DNA from: Candidatus Thermofonsia Clade 1 bacterium
GTDB taxonomy: Bacteria > Chloroflexota > Anaerolineae > Aggregatilineales > UBA2796
Assembly: GCA_002794705.1 (NCBI GenBank)
Contig: PGTK01000001.1
Coordinates: 324,201-388,200, forward strand
Length of the DNA: 64,000 nt
Direction of reading: 5' to 3'
Below the pieces are notes generated by a model. The model saw only the letters and a list, made by a program, of their open reading frames with translations, searched no databases and had not been told where the DNA came from. Positions 16,398 through 25,342 of this stretch are shown here, in pieces (within the stretch, counting starts at the first letter, position 1; each line of letters opens with the position of its first letter). The position numbers and the translations under genes were made by a program.

Positions 16398-18533
16398 CTA
16401 AGGCGCCGGGCGACCCGCCAGATCGGTCACGGAAAAGTGATACAGCACGTTACCAGAGGCGACGAAGATGTTATCGCGCTCAGCGTAGATGCTGCTCAGT
16501 GAGCGGAACAGGTTCGGATCGTTCGCACGGAAACGATAGCGGAAGGCGCCTGAGAGCGTGATCTGATAGACCGACTGATCGGCTGAATCGAGCAGGTAAA
16601 TAGAAGGAAGTGGCGAGTCGCCATCAAGATACATGGCGCGCCCGCTCTTCAGACCGTCGGCGGGCATGCCGCTGAGCGCAAAACGCTGCTCAATGCCGCT
16701 GGTGAATTTGCGCAACTGCCCATCCGCGAAAAAAATGTAGACGTTGCCGTTCGGATCAATGCCGAAGTCCACAGCTGTGCTGAGGTCAGGGCGCACCTCG
16801 CCGTTGAAGTACTCCTCAGGCGGATTCGGGTAGCTATTCCCCAACGGACGGTAGCGCCAAATCTGATTCGCCTCAGGATCGAGCAGATACAAGTTACCGC
16901 GCCATGTGGCAAGCGCTATGGGCGCTCCCCATAGATCAGCGCCGGGCAGACGCTGCGCAGTAGCGGGCGCAAAGGTGGGCGAATACGTGATCAAAATGCC
17001 CTGCGTATCAAGCGCCGCTAAAACGTTCGCACGTTGCACTCCGCCCTCCGCTAACCAGAGCATGTCCACTACCTCGCGCACGGAAAAAGCGCCGACTGCT
17101 TGCCCGCGCTGCACCACGGGCTGCGTGTTGCGCGTGATGAGCATGTTCACCTCAGGCGCAAGGGTATCGCGGTAGATGGCGCTGCGATTGGCGTCTAGTG
17201 TATAGACATCAGCGCCGCCGCGCACAATCACACTGACCACTTGCGCACCCTCCCCGAAATTGCGTAAGGGAGTCGGCGTCCGCCGCGTGACCTTGTCAAA
17301 GCGATCCAGAATGCCCTGCGCCTTCAAACGAATGCGATTGAGCGTCGGATCGTTGGTGCGCCCGCTAGTGGTCTCAACATACGCCACGCGCTCTAGGATG
17401 CCCAGCCAGACCGTGCGCGCTAAGCGCTCATCCTGCAGATCAACCAATTCAGCCTGCCTGACCGCTGTCTCAACATCGCGCACCATCTGCTCAAACTGAG
17501 TCAGGTCAAACTGTGAGAGCTGCAGCGCCACCATGACGAAAACGACCAAGATCGGGACTAAAATTGCCAAAATCGCCGCCACCATAGTCGGGATGCGCGG
17601 CGCGTTTTCCTCGCTTGGCTCTGGCAGCAGGCGGCTAAGCGCACGGCGCAGACCCTTTGCAAAGCTGCCGAGCGCGTTGCCTGTAGCAAGTGCCGCCCGC
17701 TGACCGAGTGGCGGCTCAGGCTTGGATGTAGGCTCTGAGGGCGCAGCGGCTTGGGTAGGCGCAGGGGCAGGACTAGGTGGCGGCGCCTCCACACCAGGCG
17801 CAGGGCTTGGAACAGGCTCCGAGACGGGCGTGCTTTTGCGCGGCTTAGGGATCGGCGTGGGATCAGGCGTCTCAGGTGTGGCAAACTGGATGATCAGTGC
17901 CTGCGTATCGCGGTGGGCAAGCGCCTTGAGCGGCTCCAGGATAGCGGTCAATTCGCGTTCGGCAAGGGCGGCGTTCAAGGCAGCACGATCAGCACGGGCA
18001 AGCGCGCCATCACACAAGACCATCAAGTCGCCGGGCGCTACTTCGCAGCGCGAGAGCTTGATCTCAGGTGAGGATGTAGCGCCAAGCGGCAATCCTTCGC
18101 CGATCTGATCGGGATGATAGGCAAAATCGCCGTTTTGGCGCAAAATGCATACGCTCTCAGCTGTGCGCGCCAAGTAAACCTCATTGCCGCGCAGCACAGC
18201 ACAGATCATATTCAGCGTGTAGCGCTGACCCGCCTCTGAAATCTGGCTGTTGACGGCGTGAATCGCCTCGCGCAGCCCACTGGTGACGCCGCCGCTGCTG
18301 CGAAAGTAGACCTCAGCGGCAAGATGAGTCAGCGCCTCGTAGATGTTGGCAGTGGCATGTGTTTTGCCGTGTGGCGTGATCAGCGTGAAGAAGGTATCCG
18401 CCTCGCGCCCGCGCTGCGCTTTGCGCGGCGGTAGCTCCACAAGGGCGCCGGGCGGCGTTGCGCCGACGGCACGCCCGCCCACCACAAACAAGTAGCCGAC
18501 TAACGCCTCGATAGTCTCCAGCATCTCGCTCAT
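16398..18533 (-). CDS. Membrane protein with PP2C-like pseudophosphatase and extracellular propeller
   Basis: A 711-residue protein in three parts. Residues 1-220 resemble a PP2C-type phosphatase: the strand NMICAVLRGNEVYLARTAES matches the place where active enzymes have GDSR, and LMVLCDGAL matches the SDGL block. The metal-binding DGMGG is replaced by TPHGKT and GDS by AES, so catalysis is probably lost. A Pro-rich linker (220-290) leads to one membrane helix at about 322-345 (MVAAILAILVPILVVFVMVALQL). The C-terminal 330 residues look like an NHL/beta-propeller domain outside the cell. It may transmit phosphorylation state across the membrane. It stands alone; the FHA protein at the window start could be a functional relative (inference). 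Confidence 0.7.
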   Translation of the reverse strand: MSEMLETIEALVGYLFVVGGRAVGATPPGALVELPPRKAQRGREADTFFTLITPHGKTHATANIYEALTHLAAEVYFRSSGGVTSGLREAIHAVNSQISEAGQRYTLNMICAVLRGNEVYLARTAESVCILRQNGDFAYHPDQIGEGLPLGATSSPEIKLSRCEVAPGDLMVLCDGALARADRAALNAALAERELTAILEPLKALAHRDTQALIIQFATPETPDPTPIPKPRKSTPVSEPVPSPAPGVEAPPPSPAPAPTQAAAPSEPTSKPEPPLGQRAALATGNALGSFAKGLRRALSRLLPEPSEENAPRIPTMVAAILAILVPILVVFVMVALQLSQFDLTQFEQMVRDVETAVRQAELVDLQDERLARTVWLGILERVAYVETTSGRTNDPTLNRIRLKAQGILDRFDKVTRRTPTPLRNFGEGAQVVSVIVRGGADVYTLDANRSAIYRDTLAPEVNMLITRNTQPVVQRGQAVGAFSVREVVDMLWLAEGGVQRANVLAALDTQGILITYSPTFAPATAQRLPGADLWGAPIALATWRGNLYLLDPEANQIWRYRPLGNSYPNPPEEYFNGEVRPDLSTAVDFGIDPNGNVYIFFADGQLRKFTSGIEQRFALSGMPADGLKSGRAMYLDGDSPLPSIYLLDSADQSVYQITLSGAFRYRFRANDPNLFRSLSSIYAERDNIFVASGNVLYHFSVTDLAGRPAP

Positions 18534-18654
18534 ACATCATCTGACCGCTACTCTACCGCCTATGCGATGACCGAAGGTAGGCGGCGTCTCTTAAGCATAG
18601 CGAGGAAATAGAGTCAAAGGCAAGCAAAGGCGAGTTTGCTTCTATCCGTGAGCA

Positions 18655-19067
18655 TCAAGACCGCATAATTGAGCGCTCGAAGGATTTTCGGGAGCGCAGG
18701 AACTTTGCAAGCCGCTCCAGAGCAACTTCGGCGTCCAGCAGAGTGTGGTGCGCGTAAGCTCCCTCAAGCTGCACTGCGAACGTCCGACGGATGGTACAGG
18801 TGTAGTTGACCAAATAGATGCACTTTTCCAGCTGGCGCGCAATTGCGACCTCACGCTCTACCCACTCTGACCGACCCTCGCCAATGAAAGAGATTGCTAC
18901 AATTGCCCATACTCAGATTATAACTATTTCTACGTCTTGAAGCAAACTATCTGTGCGACTCAAGCTATCATAATTTAGCGATCTAAGACCGTTAGCGTCC
19001 AAAGAAGCGCGCACTCGGTGCATGAGTTCCCGATCGAAGTAGCTATAGCACACGAAACATCAGCCAT
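18655..19067 (-). pseudogene. Decayed TIR-domain gene
   Basis: The 834-base gap between two intact genes holds a broken TIR gene. From ATG 19067 (with AAGGA upstream) the reading MADV is followed, after a one-base frameshift near 19055, by FVCYSYFDRELMHRVRASLD, then ANGL, NYDSLSRTDSLLQDVEIVI, an in-frame TGA at 18913-18915, then AISFIGEGRSEWVEREVAIA and RQLEKCIYLV to a TGA at 18655. This matches the order of TIR motifs: a beta-strand with CYS, the AxGL block, the box with the LxxxDSLLQDVE helix, and SEWVEREVAIA. The region is richer in A/T than its surroundings. A minus-strand TATAAT lies at 19100-19105. Bases 18534-18654 and 19106-19180 hold nothing else I can identify. Confidence 0.75.
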
Positions 19068-19247
19068 CTCAGGATTCCTTATCAGAGCTATTTACATAAA
19101 TTATACAACAAAAGTTCGATTTGAAAAGCAGTCTATAAGCAATGTTTGAGTGTCGTTTGTGCTTGCCGTTCGGCGCAAAATGTGGCATAACTAGCGCTAT
19201 GAAGCCATGCGCCACACGAATGCCGACCGATCATAGGCAGTCCGCCC

Positions 19248-19325
19248 GCACAGCGCCTTGACTCGCTGTGCTGAGATGCTCACGCTGCCCTGCAACCGCT
19301 GATCTTCGGCGGTTGTTATTTTCTT
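19248..19325 (+). promoter_or_regulatory. metG leader with attenuator-like terminator
   Basis: Upstream of metG, on the same strand, are an 8-bp perfect hairpin (GCACAGCG / CGCTGTGC, 19248-19271) and then a 7-bp stem CAACCGC / GCGGTTG (19293-19315) followed by TTATTTTCTT. There is no gene on this strand before it for at least 3 kb, so the terminator must belong to a metG leader starting near 19198 (TTGCCG, 17 bases, CATAAC). This fits conditional termination. The sensed signal is unknown. Confidence 0.6.
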
Positions 19326-19367
19326 GAGCGCCGTGGCACCTGCATAAGCTGGAAAGGAATACAGACC

Positions 19368-21185
19368 GTGCCTGAATACATCCACGTCTCAGTGGCTTGG
19401 CCCTACGCCAATGGCGACCTGCACGTCGGGCATATGGCAGGCGCCTACATCCCTGCTGATATCTTTGCGCGCTATCATCGCCTGAAGGGCAACCATGTGC
19501 TGATGGTCAGCGGCTCGGATTCGCACGGCACGCCGATCCTGATCGAGGCGGATAAGCGCGGCATGACGGCGCGTGCGCTCTTTGAGTACTATCACACGCG
19601 CTTTCTGCACACTTTGAAGGCGTGCGGCATCAGCTATGACCTATTCACACATACCGATACCGAAAATCATCATCGGATCGCGCAAGATATCTTCCGCACG
19701 CTCTATGAGCGCGGCTATCTCTACCGCGAAACGCAGCGCCAGCTCTATAGCGAGACCGAAAAGCGCTTCCTGCCCGATCGCTTTGTCGAAGGCACTTGTC
19801 CCAAGTGCGGCTATCCGAATGCGCGCGGCGATCAGTGCGATAGCTGCGGCAGCCTGCTGGACGCGCTAGAGCTGATCAATCCGCGCAGCAAGACCGACGG
19901 CAGCACGCCCGTTGTGCGCGAGACAGAGCATTTTTTCTTCAATCTCGCCGCGTTCATCCCACAATTGACGGCTTACCTCGCTGAGGGCAAAGAGCATTGG
20001 CGCCCGAATGTGTTGACGCTCTCGCGCAACAAAGTGGCAGATTTGGTCGGGCGCCCGATCACCCGCGACATTGACTGGGGCATCCCTGTGCCTGTTGAGG
20101 GCTACGAAGGCAAGTGCATGTACGTCTGGTTTGAGGCGGTCATGGGCTACTTCACAGCCAGCATTGAGTGGGCGCACAACACGGGTCAGGCGGAGGCGTG
20201 GCGCAAGTGGTGGTACAATCCAAGCGCCAAGGGCTTCTATTTCATGGGCAAGGATAACATCGAGTTCCACACCATCATCTGGCCCGCCGAATTGCTCGGA
20301 ATCAACGGACTCTACGCCGCCGAAGGCGACTCGACGCCGATCAACCTGCCCTACGACGTGCCTGCCAACGAATTCATGAACATCGAAGGGCAGAAGTTCA
20401 GCAAGAGCCGCAATTGGGCGGTCTGGATGCCCGACATTCTGACCCGCTACGATCCTGATGCCATTCGCTATGCCATTGCCGCCGCCATGCCCGAAAGCAA
20501 AGACGCCGATTGGAGCTGGGCGGATTTCGTCATGCGCAACAACAACGAACTGGTGGCGGCATGGGGCAACTTAGTCCATCGGATGCTGAGCTTTGCGCGC
20601 AAGCACTTCGAGAACGCCGTGCCGCAGCCCGCTGCCTTCACTGAGGATGATCGGGCGATCCTTGCGCTCTCAGAGTCGGCGTTTGAGCGCGTCGGCAGCC
20701 TGCTTGAGGCGGTCAAGCTGCGCGCCGCGCTCGGCGAGGCTATGGCGCTAGTGCGCGAGGCAAACGCCTACCTTGATCGGCGAGCGCCATGGAAGCGCAT
20801 CAAAGAAGACCGTCAAGACGCGGCGACGGCTGTCTACACAGTCTTGCGCGTGATTGATAACCTGAAAATTCTGCTGGCGCCGTTCCTGCCCTTCAGCGCA
20901 CAGCGCCTGCATGAGTACTTGGGCTATGACGGTCAGCTATTCGGGACGCTGAGCATCCGCGAATACGCCGAATCCGAACGGACTCATGCTGCGCTGGTCT
21001 ATGACGGCGCAAATGCAATTGGTCGCTGGCAGGCGAGCCAACTGCCAGCTGGTCAGGCGCTGCGCGAGCCTGCGCCGCTCTTCAAAAAGCTGGGCGCGAC
21101 TCCCGCTGAGGAGTCGGCGATCATCGAGGCAGAGCGCGCACGACTCGGTCAGCCCTATGAAGAAATGCCCATTGAGTCGTTGTGA
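19368..21185 (+). CDS. metG: Methionyl-tRNA synthetase
   Basis: A 605-residue class I aminoacyl-tRNA synthetase that charges tRNA-Met. The HIGH signature appears as NGDLHVGHMAG near residue 16, the zinc knuckle as CPKCGYPNARGDQCDSCG at about 143-160, and the KMSKS loop as KFSKSRN near residue 345. The anticodon-binding domain follows; there is no C-terminal EMAP/tRNA-binding extension, so it is a short form. The GTG start has AAAGGA 9 bases upstream. The next gene begins 8 bases after its stop. A leader with a terminator hairpin precedes it. Confidence 0.97.
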   Translation: MPEYIHVSVAWPYANGDLHVGHMAGAYIPADIFARYHRLKGNHVLMVSGSDSHGTPILIEADKRGMTARALFEYYHTRFLHTLKACGISYDLFTHTDTENHHRIAQDIFRTLYERGYLYRETQRQLYSETEKRFLPDRFVEGTCPKCGYPNARGDQCDSCGSLLDALELINPRSKTDGSTPVVRETEHFFFNLAAFIPQLTAYLAEGKEHWRPNVLTLSRNKVADLVGRPITRDIDWGIPVPVEGYEGKCMYVWFEAVMGYFTASIEWAHNTGQAEAWRKWWYNPSAKGFYFMGKDNIEFHTIIWPAELLGINGLYAAEGDSTPINLPYDVPANEFMNIEGQKFSKSRNWAVWMPDILTRYDPDAIRYAIAAAMPESKDADWSWADFVMRNNNELVAAWGNLVHRMLSFARKHFENAVPQPAAFTEDDRAILALSESAFERVGSLLEAVKLRAALGEAMALVREANAYLDRRAPWKRIKEDRQDAATAVYTVLRVIDNLKILLAPFLPFSAQRLHEYLGYDGQLFGTLSIREYAESERTHAALVYDGANAIGRWQASQLPAGQALREPAPLFKKLGATPAEESAIIEAERARLGQPYEEMPIESL

Positions 21186-21193
21186 GGGACGCT

Positions 21194-21679
21194 ATGTCGT
21201 TTTTCAATCAATTTTCGTTCATTGTGATGTCTGCCACTGTGCTGATTGTGGCAGGCGCCTTGCTCTGGAGTGCGCGTAAAATACCTGCGGCTTTGCGCAT
21301 CGGCGGCTGGGTTATCCTGCTGATCGCCTTAGTTGTCTTCTGGTTCGCAGCGCGCCCTACCGATACGCCTGAGATCAATGCATTGGCAGATGTTGAGGCG
21401 CGCATAGGCAACGGCACACCTGTAGTCCTAGAGCTTTACTCAGAGTACTGTCTGGGCTGCATGGCGCAAAGCAGCGCTGTAGAGGCGCTTCAACAAGCGC
21501 TAGGCGAGCGCGCTGCAGTGCTGCGCCTGAGCATTCATACAGAGGTCGGTGGGGCGCTATGGGCGCGCTACAAAGGCGAGACCACGCCGACGTTCATCAT
21601 CCTTGATGGCGAAGGGCGCGAAGTGCGCCGTACAAACGCTGTGCCTTCCGTCGCACAAGTTTTGGAGCAATCGCCCTAG
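21194..21679 (+). CDS. Membrane-anchored thioredoxin-like protein
   Basis: A 161-residue protein with two N-terminal membrane helices (residues about 7-26 and 36-54) and a thioredoxin-fold domain. The redox motif is CLGC in ELYSEYCLGCMAQ, and the cis-proline is TTPTFI, both in the expected places. It probably reduces or exchanges disulfides at the outer face of the membrane. ATG 21194 has AGGG upstream; a start at 21182 would overlap metG. It seems to be co-transcribed with metG and converges with recR, with only 2 bases between the stops. Confidence 0.85.
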   Translation: MSFFNQFSFIVMSATVLIVAGALLWSARKIPAALRIGGWVILLIALVVFWFAARPTDTPEINALADVEARIGNGTPVVLELYSEYCLGCMAQSSAVEALQQALGERAAVLRLSIHTEVGGALWARYKGETTPTFIILDGEGREVRRTNAVPSVAQVLEQSP

Positions 21680-21681
21680 TT

Positions 21682-22290
21682 TTACAGCGCTTGCCGCCCT
21701 TGCAAGGCGCGTGTGAGCGTGGCAGCGTCGGCGTATTCGAGGTCGGCGCCGCTAGGCAGACCGCGTGCAAGGCGGGTCAAGCGCGGGCGCAGATTCGCCG
21801 CCTCAAGTTCGCTCTTGATGTACATGGCGGTTGCGTCGCCTTCCAAGCCGGGATTGGTGCCGAGAATCAGCTCCGTGATGGCGCCTTCCCGCACGCGCTT
21901 GACCAGCTCACGAATTTTCAGCTGCTCCGGTCCGATGCCGTCGCGGGGCGAGATCACGCCGTGCAGCACGTGATAGCGTCCGTTGTAACTGCCCGTGCGC
22001 TCAATTGCCAGCACGTCTAGCGGCTCTTCCACAATCATGACCTGACTGGCGTCGCGCTGCGGATCGGCGCAAATGGCGCACGGCTCTTCCTCTGTGATGT
22101 TGAAACAGATCGGGCAGAGGCGCGTCTTGGCTTTCAGCTCGGCAATGGCTTGTGCCAAATTCTCCACGAATGGAGCAGGCGCACGCAACAGAAAGTAGGT
22201 CAGGCGTGAGGCTGTTTTGTTGCCCACGCCCGGCAATTGCGCAAATGCCTCGATCAGGCGCGTGACGGAGGCAGGGATCGCTTTGCTCAT
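21682..22290 (-). CDS. recR: Recombination mediator protein RecR
   Basis: A 202-residue protein of the RecFOR pathway that helps load RecA on gapped DNA. The N-terminal helix-hairpin-helix is IEAFAQLPGVGNKTASRL, the zinc finger is CPICFNITEEEPCAIC, and the Toprim domain starts VMIVEEPLDVLAIERTG and contains GVISPRDGIGPEQL. Length and order are typical. It is the last gene of a dnaX-ebfC-recR operon, 13 bases after ebfC, the same arrangement as in many bacteria. Confidence 0.97.
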   Translation of the reverse strand: MSKAIPASVTRLIEAFAQLPGVGNKTASRLTYFLLRAPAPFVENLAQAIAELKAKTRLCPICFNITEEEPCAICADPQRDASQVMIVEEPLDVLAIERTGSYNGRYHVLHGVISPRDGIGPEQLKIRELVKRVREGAITELILGTNPGLEGDATAMYIKSELEAANLRPRLTRLARGLPSGADLEYADAATLTRALQGRQAL

Positions 22291-22303
22291 GCGCTAACGC
22301 GGC

Positions 22304-22693
22304 TCAGCCGCCCAACAAGCCGTTCAGACCGCCGCTCAACATCCCGCTCATGCCGCCACTGACTGCCTCCATGCGTTCGGCGGCGCGCTGCTGGCTCTGC
22401 TCAATCGCCTGATTGATGGCGACTACAAGCAAGTCTTGCAGGTCATTTACCCATTCAGGATCGCTCGTATCGAGCAGCTCAGGCTTGATGGTGATGGACT
22501 TCACGCGCTGGTGACCCGTAATCACCACTGTGATCGCGCCGCCGGCTGCTTGCACCTCTAGCGTCTCTTCGGCAAGCGCCTCTTGCGCCTTGACCATATC
22601 CTCTTGCATCTTCTGCAGCTGCTTGAGCATAGCGTTCGGATTAGCGCCCATGCCCGGTCCGCCGAAGCCGCCACTGCCACGTCGTTTTGCCAT
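22304..22693 (-). CDS. ebfC: YbaB/EbfC family nucleoid-associated protein
   Basis: A 129-residue DNA-binding protein. After a Gly-rich start (KRRGSGGFGGPGMGANP) comes the family core MLKQLQKMQEDMVKAQEALAEETLEVQAAGGAITVVITGH in conserved order, then a Gly/Met-rich tail. YbaB/EbfC dimers bind DNA as tweezers. ATG 22693 lies 2 bases after the dnaX stop and uses GGAG inside the end of dnaX, so translation is coupled. It is flanked by dnaX and recR, the standard neighbours. Confidence 0.93.
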   Translation of the reverse strand: MAKRRGSGGFGGPGMGANPNAMLKQLQKMQEDMVKAQEALAEETLEVQAAGGAITVVITGHQRVKSITIKPELLDTSDPEWVNDLQDLLVVAINQAIEQSQQRAAERMEAVSGGMSGMLSGGLNGLLGG

Positions 22694-22695
22694 GA

Positions 22696-24258
22696 TCACT
22701 CTTCTCCTTCAGTCTCTTCTATGGCGATTGCGCCCGTCTTGACTTGCTCTTCAACAATTGGATCGTCTAACATTATATCATGCTCAGCGCTGCCTGTGCT
22801 GTCTGACACCACTACCTTGACCGTGACAGGCGTCCCAAGCGCGTTGCTGAGCGTTTTGTTCAGCATCTGCTGCTTGGCAGGGTCGCTATCTACGTTTTTC
22901 TTCGCCCAAACCTCTTTTACGGCAATAGTAACTTGCCTATCCTTAACGCGATATGGCTCAGCGCCCGCCTGCTTCAGGAGCTTCCCTAGCGGAAGAAAAT
23001 CCTGATGAATGCGCGCCACTACGCCCTCCCAGACTGAGCGCACCCTTGCTAGAGTCAGCCCAGAAGTCTTTGGTTCAGCGACCTCAGGCGTCTCAGGGAC
23101 AGAATCAGGCGGCGGAATAGGCTTAGTAGGTCGCTGAGCGGGCGGCTGAGACGCGACAGGCGCACTCTCAACGGGCAAGGGGCGCGTACTTTCGATCAAA
23201 GCTAACTCCAGCGGCAACTGCGGCTGCCAGCCGCTCCGCACCTCGCTCAGCGCGCTGTTAAAAGCGCGAATGGCTCGCAAAAGCAACTCACGGCTGGCTC
23301 TCTCAGCTTGCTGGGCAAGCACAGCACGACGCTCATCGCTAGTCTCTACCAAGTGCGCGCCGCCGACGTGAGTCAGCAGCAATTGGCGCAAATATTCCAC
23401 AATTTGGCGTCCAAACTGAGCAGGATCGGCGCCCTCAGCAATCGCTGTAGCGATCACGTCCAGACCATCAGTCGGATTGTTATCGAGGATCGCTTGAGCC
23501 AGCTTGCTCACTAAACGGCTGTTCGCCGTACCGAGCATTTGCTCCGTCATCTCAAGCGTGATACGCTCACTGGGCGCCGCGATCAGCTGATCGAGCAGAC
23601 TGATGCTATCGCGCACGCTGCCCGTCCCCTGCTGCGCGACCAGCTCCAATGCCGTACGATCAATTCGGACGCCCTCAGACTCAGCGATCCGAGCAAGGCG
23701 CTCCACTACATCGTTCAACGCGACGCGCCGAAACTCAAACGTGAGCGAACGGCTGCGAATGGTGGGCGGCACCTTATCCAGCTCAGTGGTCGCCAAGACG
23801 AAGATGACGTAGGGTGGCGGCTCTTCGAGAGTCTTGAGCAGTGCGTCAAAAGCGGCGCCAGAGAAACGATGGACTTCGTCCACAATGTAGACCTTGTAAC
23901 GTCCCTCAGCAGGCGCAAAAGCGACCTTCTCACGCAAATCGCGCACGTCGTCCACGCCGTTATTGCTGGCAGCGTCAATCTCGATCAAGTCGAGAAAGCG
24001 CCCCTCGTTGATCGCCACGCAGTTACGGCACTCATTGCATGGGCGCGCTTCGCGGTCAGGGTGCAAGCAATTGACCGCCTTCGCCAAAATGCGCGCCATA
24101 GTGGTCTTGCCTGTGCCACGCGGACCGTTGAACAAGTAGGCGTGCCGCAAGCGATCCTGCACAATGGCATTGCGCAGCGTCCGCGTGATGTGCGCCTGAC
24201 CGATCACCTCGTCAAAGCCACGCGGCCGCCACTTCAAGTACAGCGCTTGATCAGACAC
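22696..24258 (-). CDS. dnaX: DNA polymerase III subunit gamma/tau
   Basis: A 520-residue clamp-loader subunit. The AAA+ module has Walker A GPRGTGKTT near residue 45, a zinc module (CLHPDREARPCNECRNC), the DExx box as VDEVHRFSGAAFDALLKTLEEPP and sensor 1 in LATTELDKVPPTIRSRS. Domain III follows, then a Pro-rich linker and a short C-terminal DnaX-type domain (about 410-490). GTG is the start, with AGGAG 9 bases upstream. I saw no A-run for a programmed frameshift to make a separate gamma. First gene of the dnaX-ebfC-recR operon. Confidence 0.96.
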   Translation of the reverse strand: MSDQALYLKWRPRGFDEVIGQAHITRTLRNAIVQDRLRHAYLFNGPRGTGKTTMARILAKAVNCLHPDREARPCNECRNCVAINEGRFLDLIEIDAASNNGVDDVRDLREKVAFAPAEGRYKVYIVDEVHRFSGAAFDALLKTLEEPPPYVIFVLATTELDKVPPTIRSRSLTFEFRRVALNDVVERLARIAESEGVRIDRTALELVAQQGTGSVRDSISLLDQLIAAPSERITLEMTEQMLGTANSRLVSKLAQAILDNNPTDGLDVIATAIAEGADPAQFGRQIVEYLRQLLLTHVGGAHLVETSDERRAVLAQQAERASRELLLRAIRAFNSALSEVRSGWQPQLPLELALIESTRPLPVESAPVASQPPAQRPTKPIPPPDSVPETPEVAEPKTSGLTLARVRSVWEGVVARIHQDFLPLGKLLKQAGAEPYRVKDRQVTIAVKEVWAKKNVDSDPAKQQMLNKTLSNALGTPVTVKVVVSDSTGSAEHDIMLDDPIVEEQVKTGAIAIEETEGEE

Positions 24259-24376
24259 AAGCCGAGACTCCTCACACGGCGGGCGTTCAGGATACGCTGA
24301 TTATGGCATGTTCACGCCCAGAAGCCAACAGGAAGGTATCCCCTTGGCGTCTGGGCAATTGAATGCTCAGCCTTGG

Positions 24377-25258
24377 CTAGCGGCATGGCGCGCTGCCGAA
24401 GTCCATCACCTCGCCGCGCACATTGATGAACTCCCAGCTGTAGCCCCCGCCTCCCAAAACCATCTTCAGGACGCCCCAAAACTGATTTTGGCGATATTCG
24501 GTAGCTGGGAAAGGCTGATCGCGTAGGGGCGTGAGGTAGCCGCCGCCCGTGCCGACCACAAACTGGCGAATGCCGCGCTCACGGTCAATGCGCCCGTTCG
24601 CGTCCATAGGCGCAAAGCGCTCATAGTGGTGCGCATCGCCGCTGATGACCACATCCACGCCGAAGTCCATCATCATGCGCCAAACGGCGTTCATGCGGCG
24701 CGTCACGCCGTAGAGTCCAGAGCTATAGACAGGATGATGCCAGATCGCTAAGGCGCACGCCGTCGGATTGGCGGCAAGGGTCGCTTTTGCCCATTCGTAC
24801 TGAGGCGTGCCAGCATAGGCAGGCAACATGCTGTTCAGCACAATCACAAGCCATGAGCCTGCATAATAGCTATAGTAGCCCAAGCCTCGCGGACCAGCTG
24901 CTTCCTCACCAAAATAATCGAAATAGGGATCAGCGTTAGGCGCACGCTGATATTCATGGTTGCCAAGCGCAGGGCGCGTGCGCGCCTTGTGCCTGCCCCA
25001 TGTGGGATCGTAACATTTCTCCCAGACCTCAGCTGTGCCGTCATCTTGCACAGTATCCCCAGCTGTGAAGACGATTCCTTCGATGTTATCGAGCAGATTC
25101 GCCGTCAGATCGTCGCCCTCTGAGCCGCACGAGGCAATATCGCCCGCCCCGACCAGCACCACGCCGTCGGCATACAGATTCAGCTGCGGCGAAGGCGCCA
25201 AACCGATCAGCAGTGCCACCACACAGCCGACTAGCATACCAATTCGCCAATAACGCAT
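24377..25258 (-). CDS. Secreted metallophosphoesterase (acid phosphatase-like)
   Basis: A 293-residue exported enzyme with a signal segment at residues 1-30. The calcineurin-like metal motifs are in order: GAGDIASCG, FTAGDTVQ, GNHEYQRAPN, IWHHPVYSSG and GDAHHYERFAP, so the dinuclear metal site is complete. It resembles purple acid phosphatase-like phosphohydrolases. The substrate is unknown; phosphate scavenging outside the cell is plausible. AGGAG lies 8 bases before the ATG. It lies downstream of glgP behind a terminator and stands alone. Confidence 0.88.
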   Translation of the reverse strand: MRYWRIGMLVGCVVALLIGLAPSPQLNLYADGVVLVGAGDIASCGSEGDDLTANLLDNIEGIVFTAGDTVQDDGTAEVWEKCYDPTWGRHKARTRPALGNHEYQRAPNADPYFDYFGEEAAGPRGLGYYSYYAGSWLVIVLNSMLPAYAGTPQYEWAKATLAANPTACALAIWHHPVYSSGLYGVTRRMNAVWRMMMDFGVDVVISGDAHHYERFAPMDANGRIDRERGIRQFVVGTGGGYLTPLRDQPFPATEYRQNQFWGVLKMVLGGGGYSWEFINVRGEVMDFGSAPCR

Positions 25259-25285
25259 GAGATTCTCTCCTAATCGCCTGTTTTC

Positions 25286-25318
25286 TGAAAATAAAGGGCG
25301 GACGCCCTGCCCGCCCTT
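25286..25318 (-). terminator. Terminator of glgP
   Basis: Stem AAGGGCGG / CCGCCCTT (25294-25301 and 25311-25318, loop of 9). On the minus strand it is followed by TATTTTC. It lies 25 bases past the glgP stop. Confidence 0.8.
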
Positions 25319-25342
25319 GCTATCTCCGTACCATCTGGCGCA

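Noticed and set aside
18642..18854. 70-codon minus-strand frame in the same region as the TIR remnant
   Set aside because: Different frame from the TIR motifs; its composition is not protein-like.
19271..19305. CTGAGAT ... ACCGCTGATCT resembling parts of a TPP riboswitch
   Set aside because: The remaining conserved TPP segments (the TAATGCCAGCGTAGGGA part) are missing and a thiamine link to metG is not expected.
19334..19340. TGGCACC resembling the T-box core (UGGNACC) in front of metG
   Set aside because: In T-box leaders this motif precedes and competes with the terminator; here it lies after the terminator, and the leader is too short for a Stem I with specifier loop.
23539..24300. Long plus-strand frame of 253 codons
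   Set aside because: Antisense shadow of dnaX; rich in Arg/His/Gln as expected for such frames.
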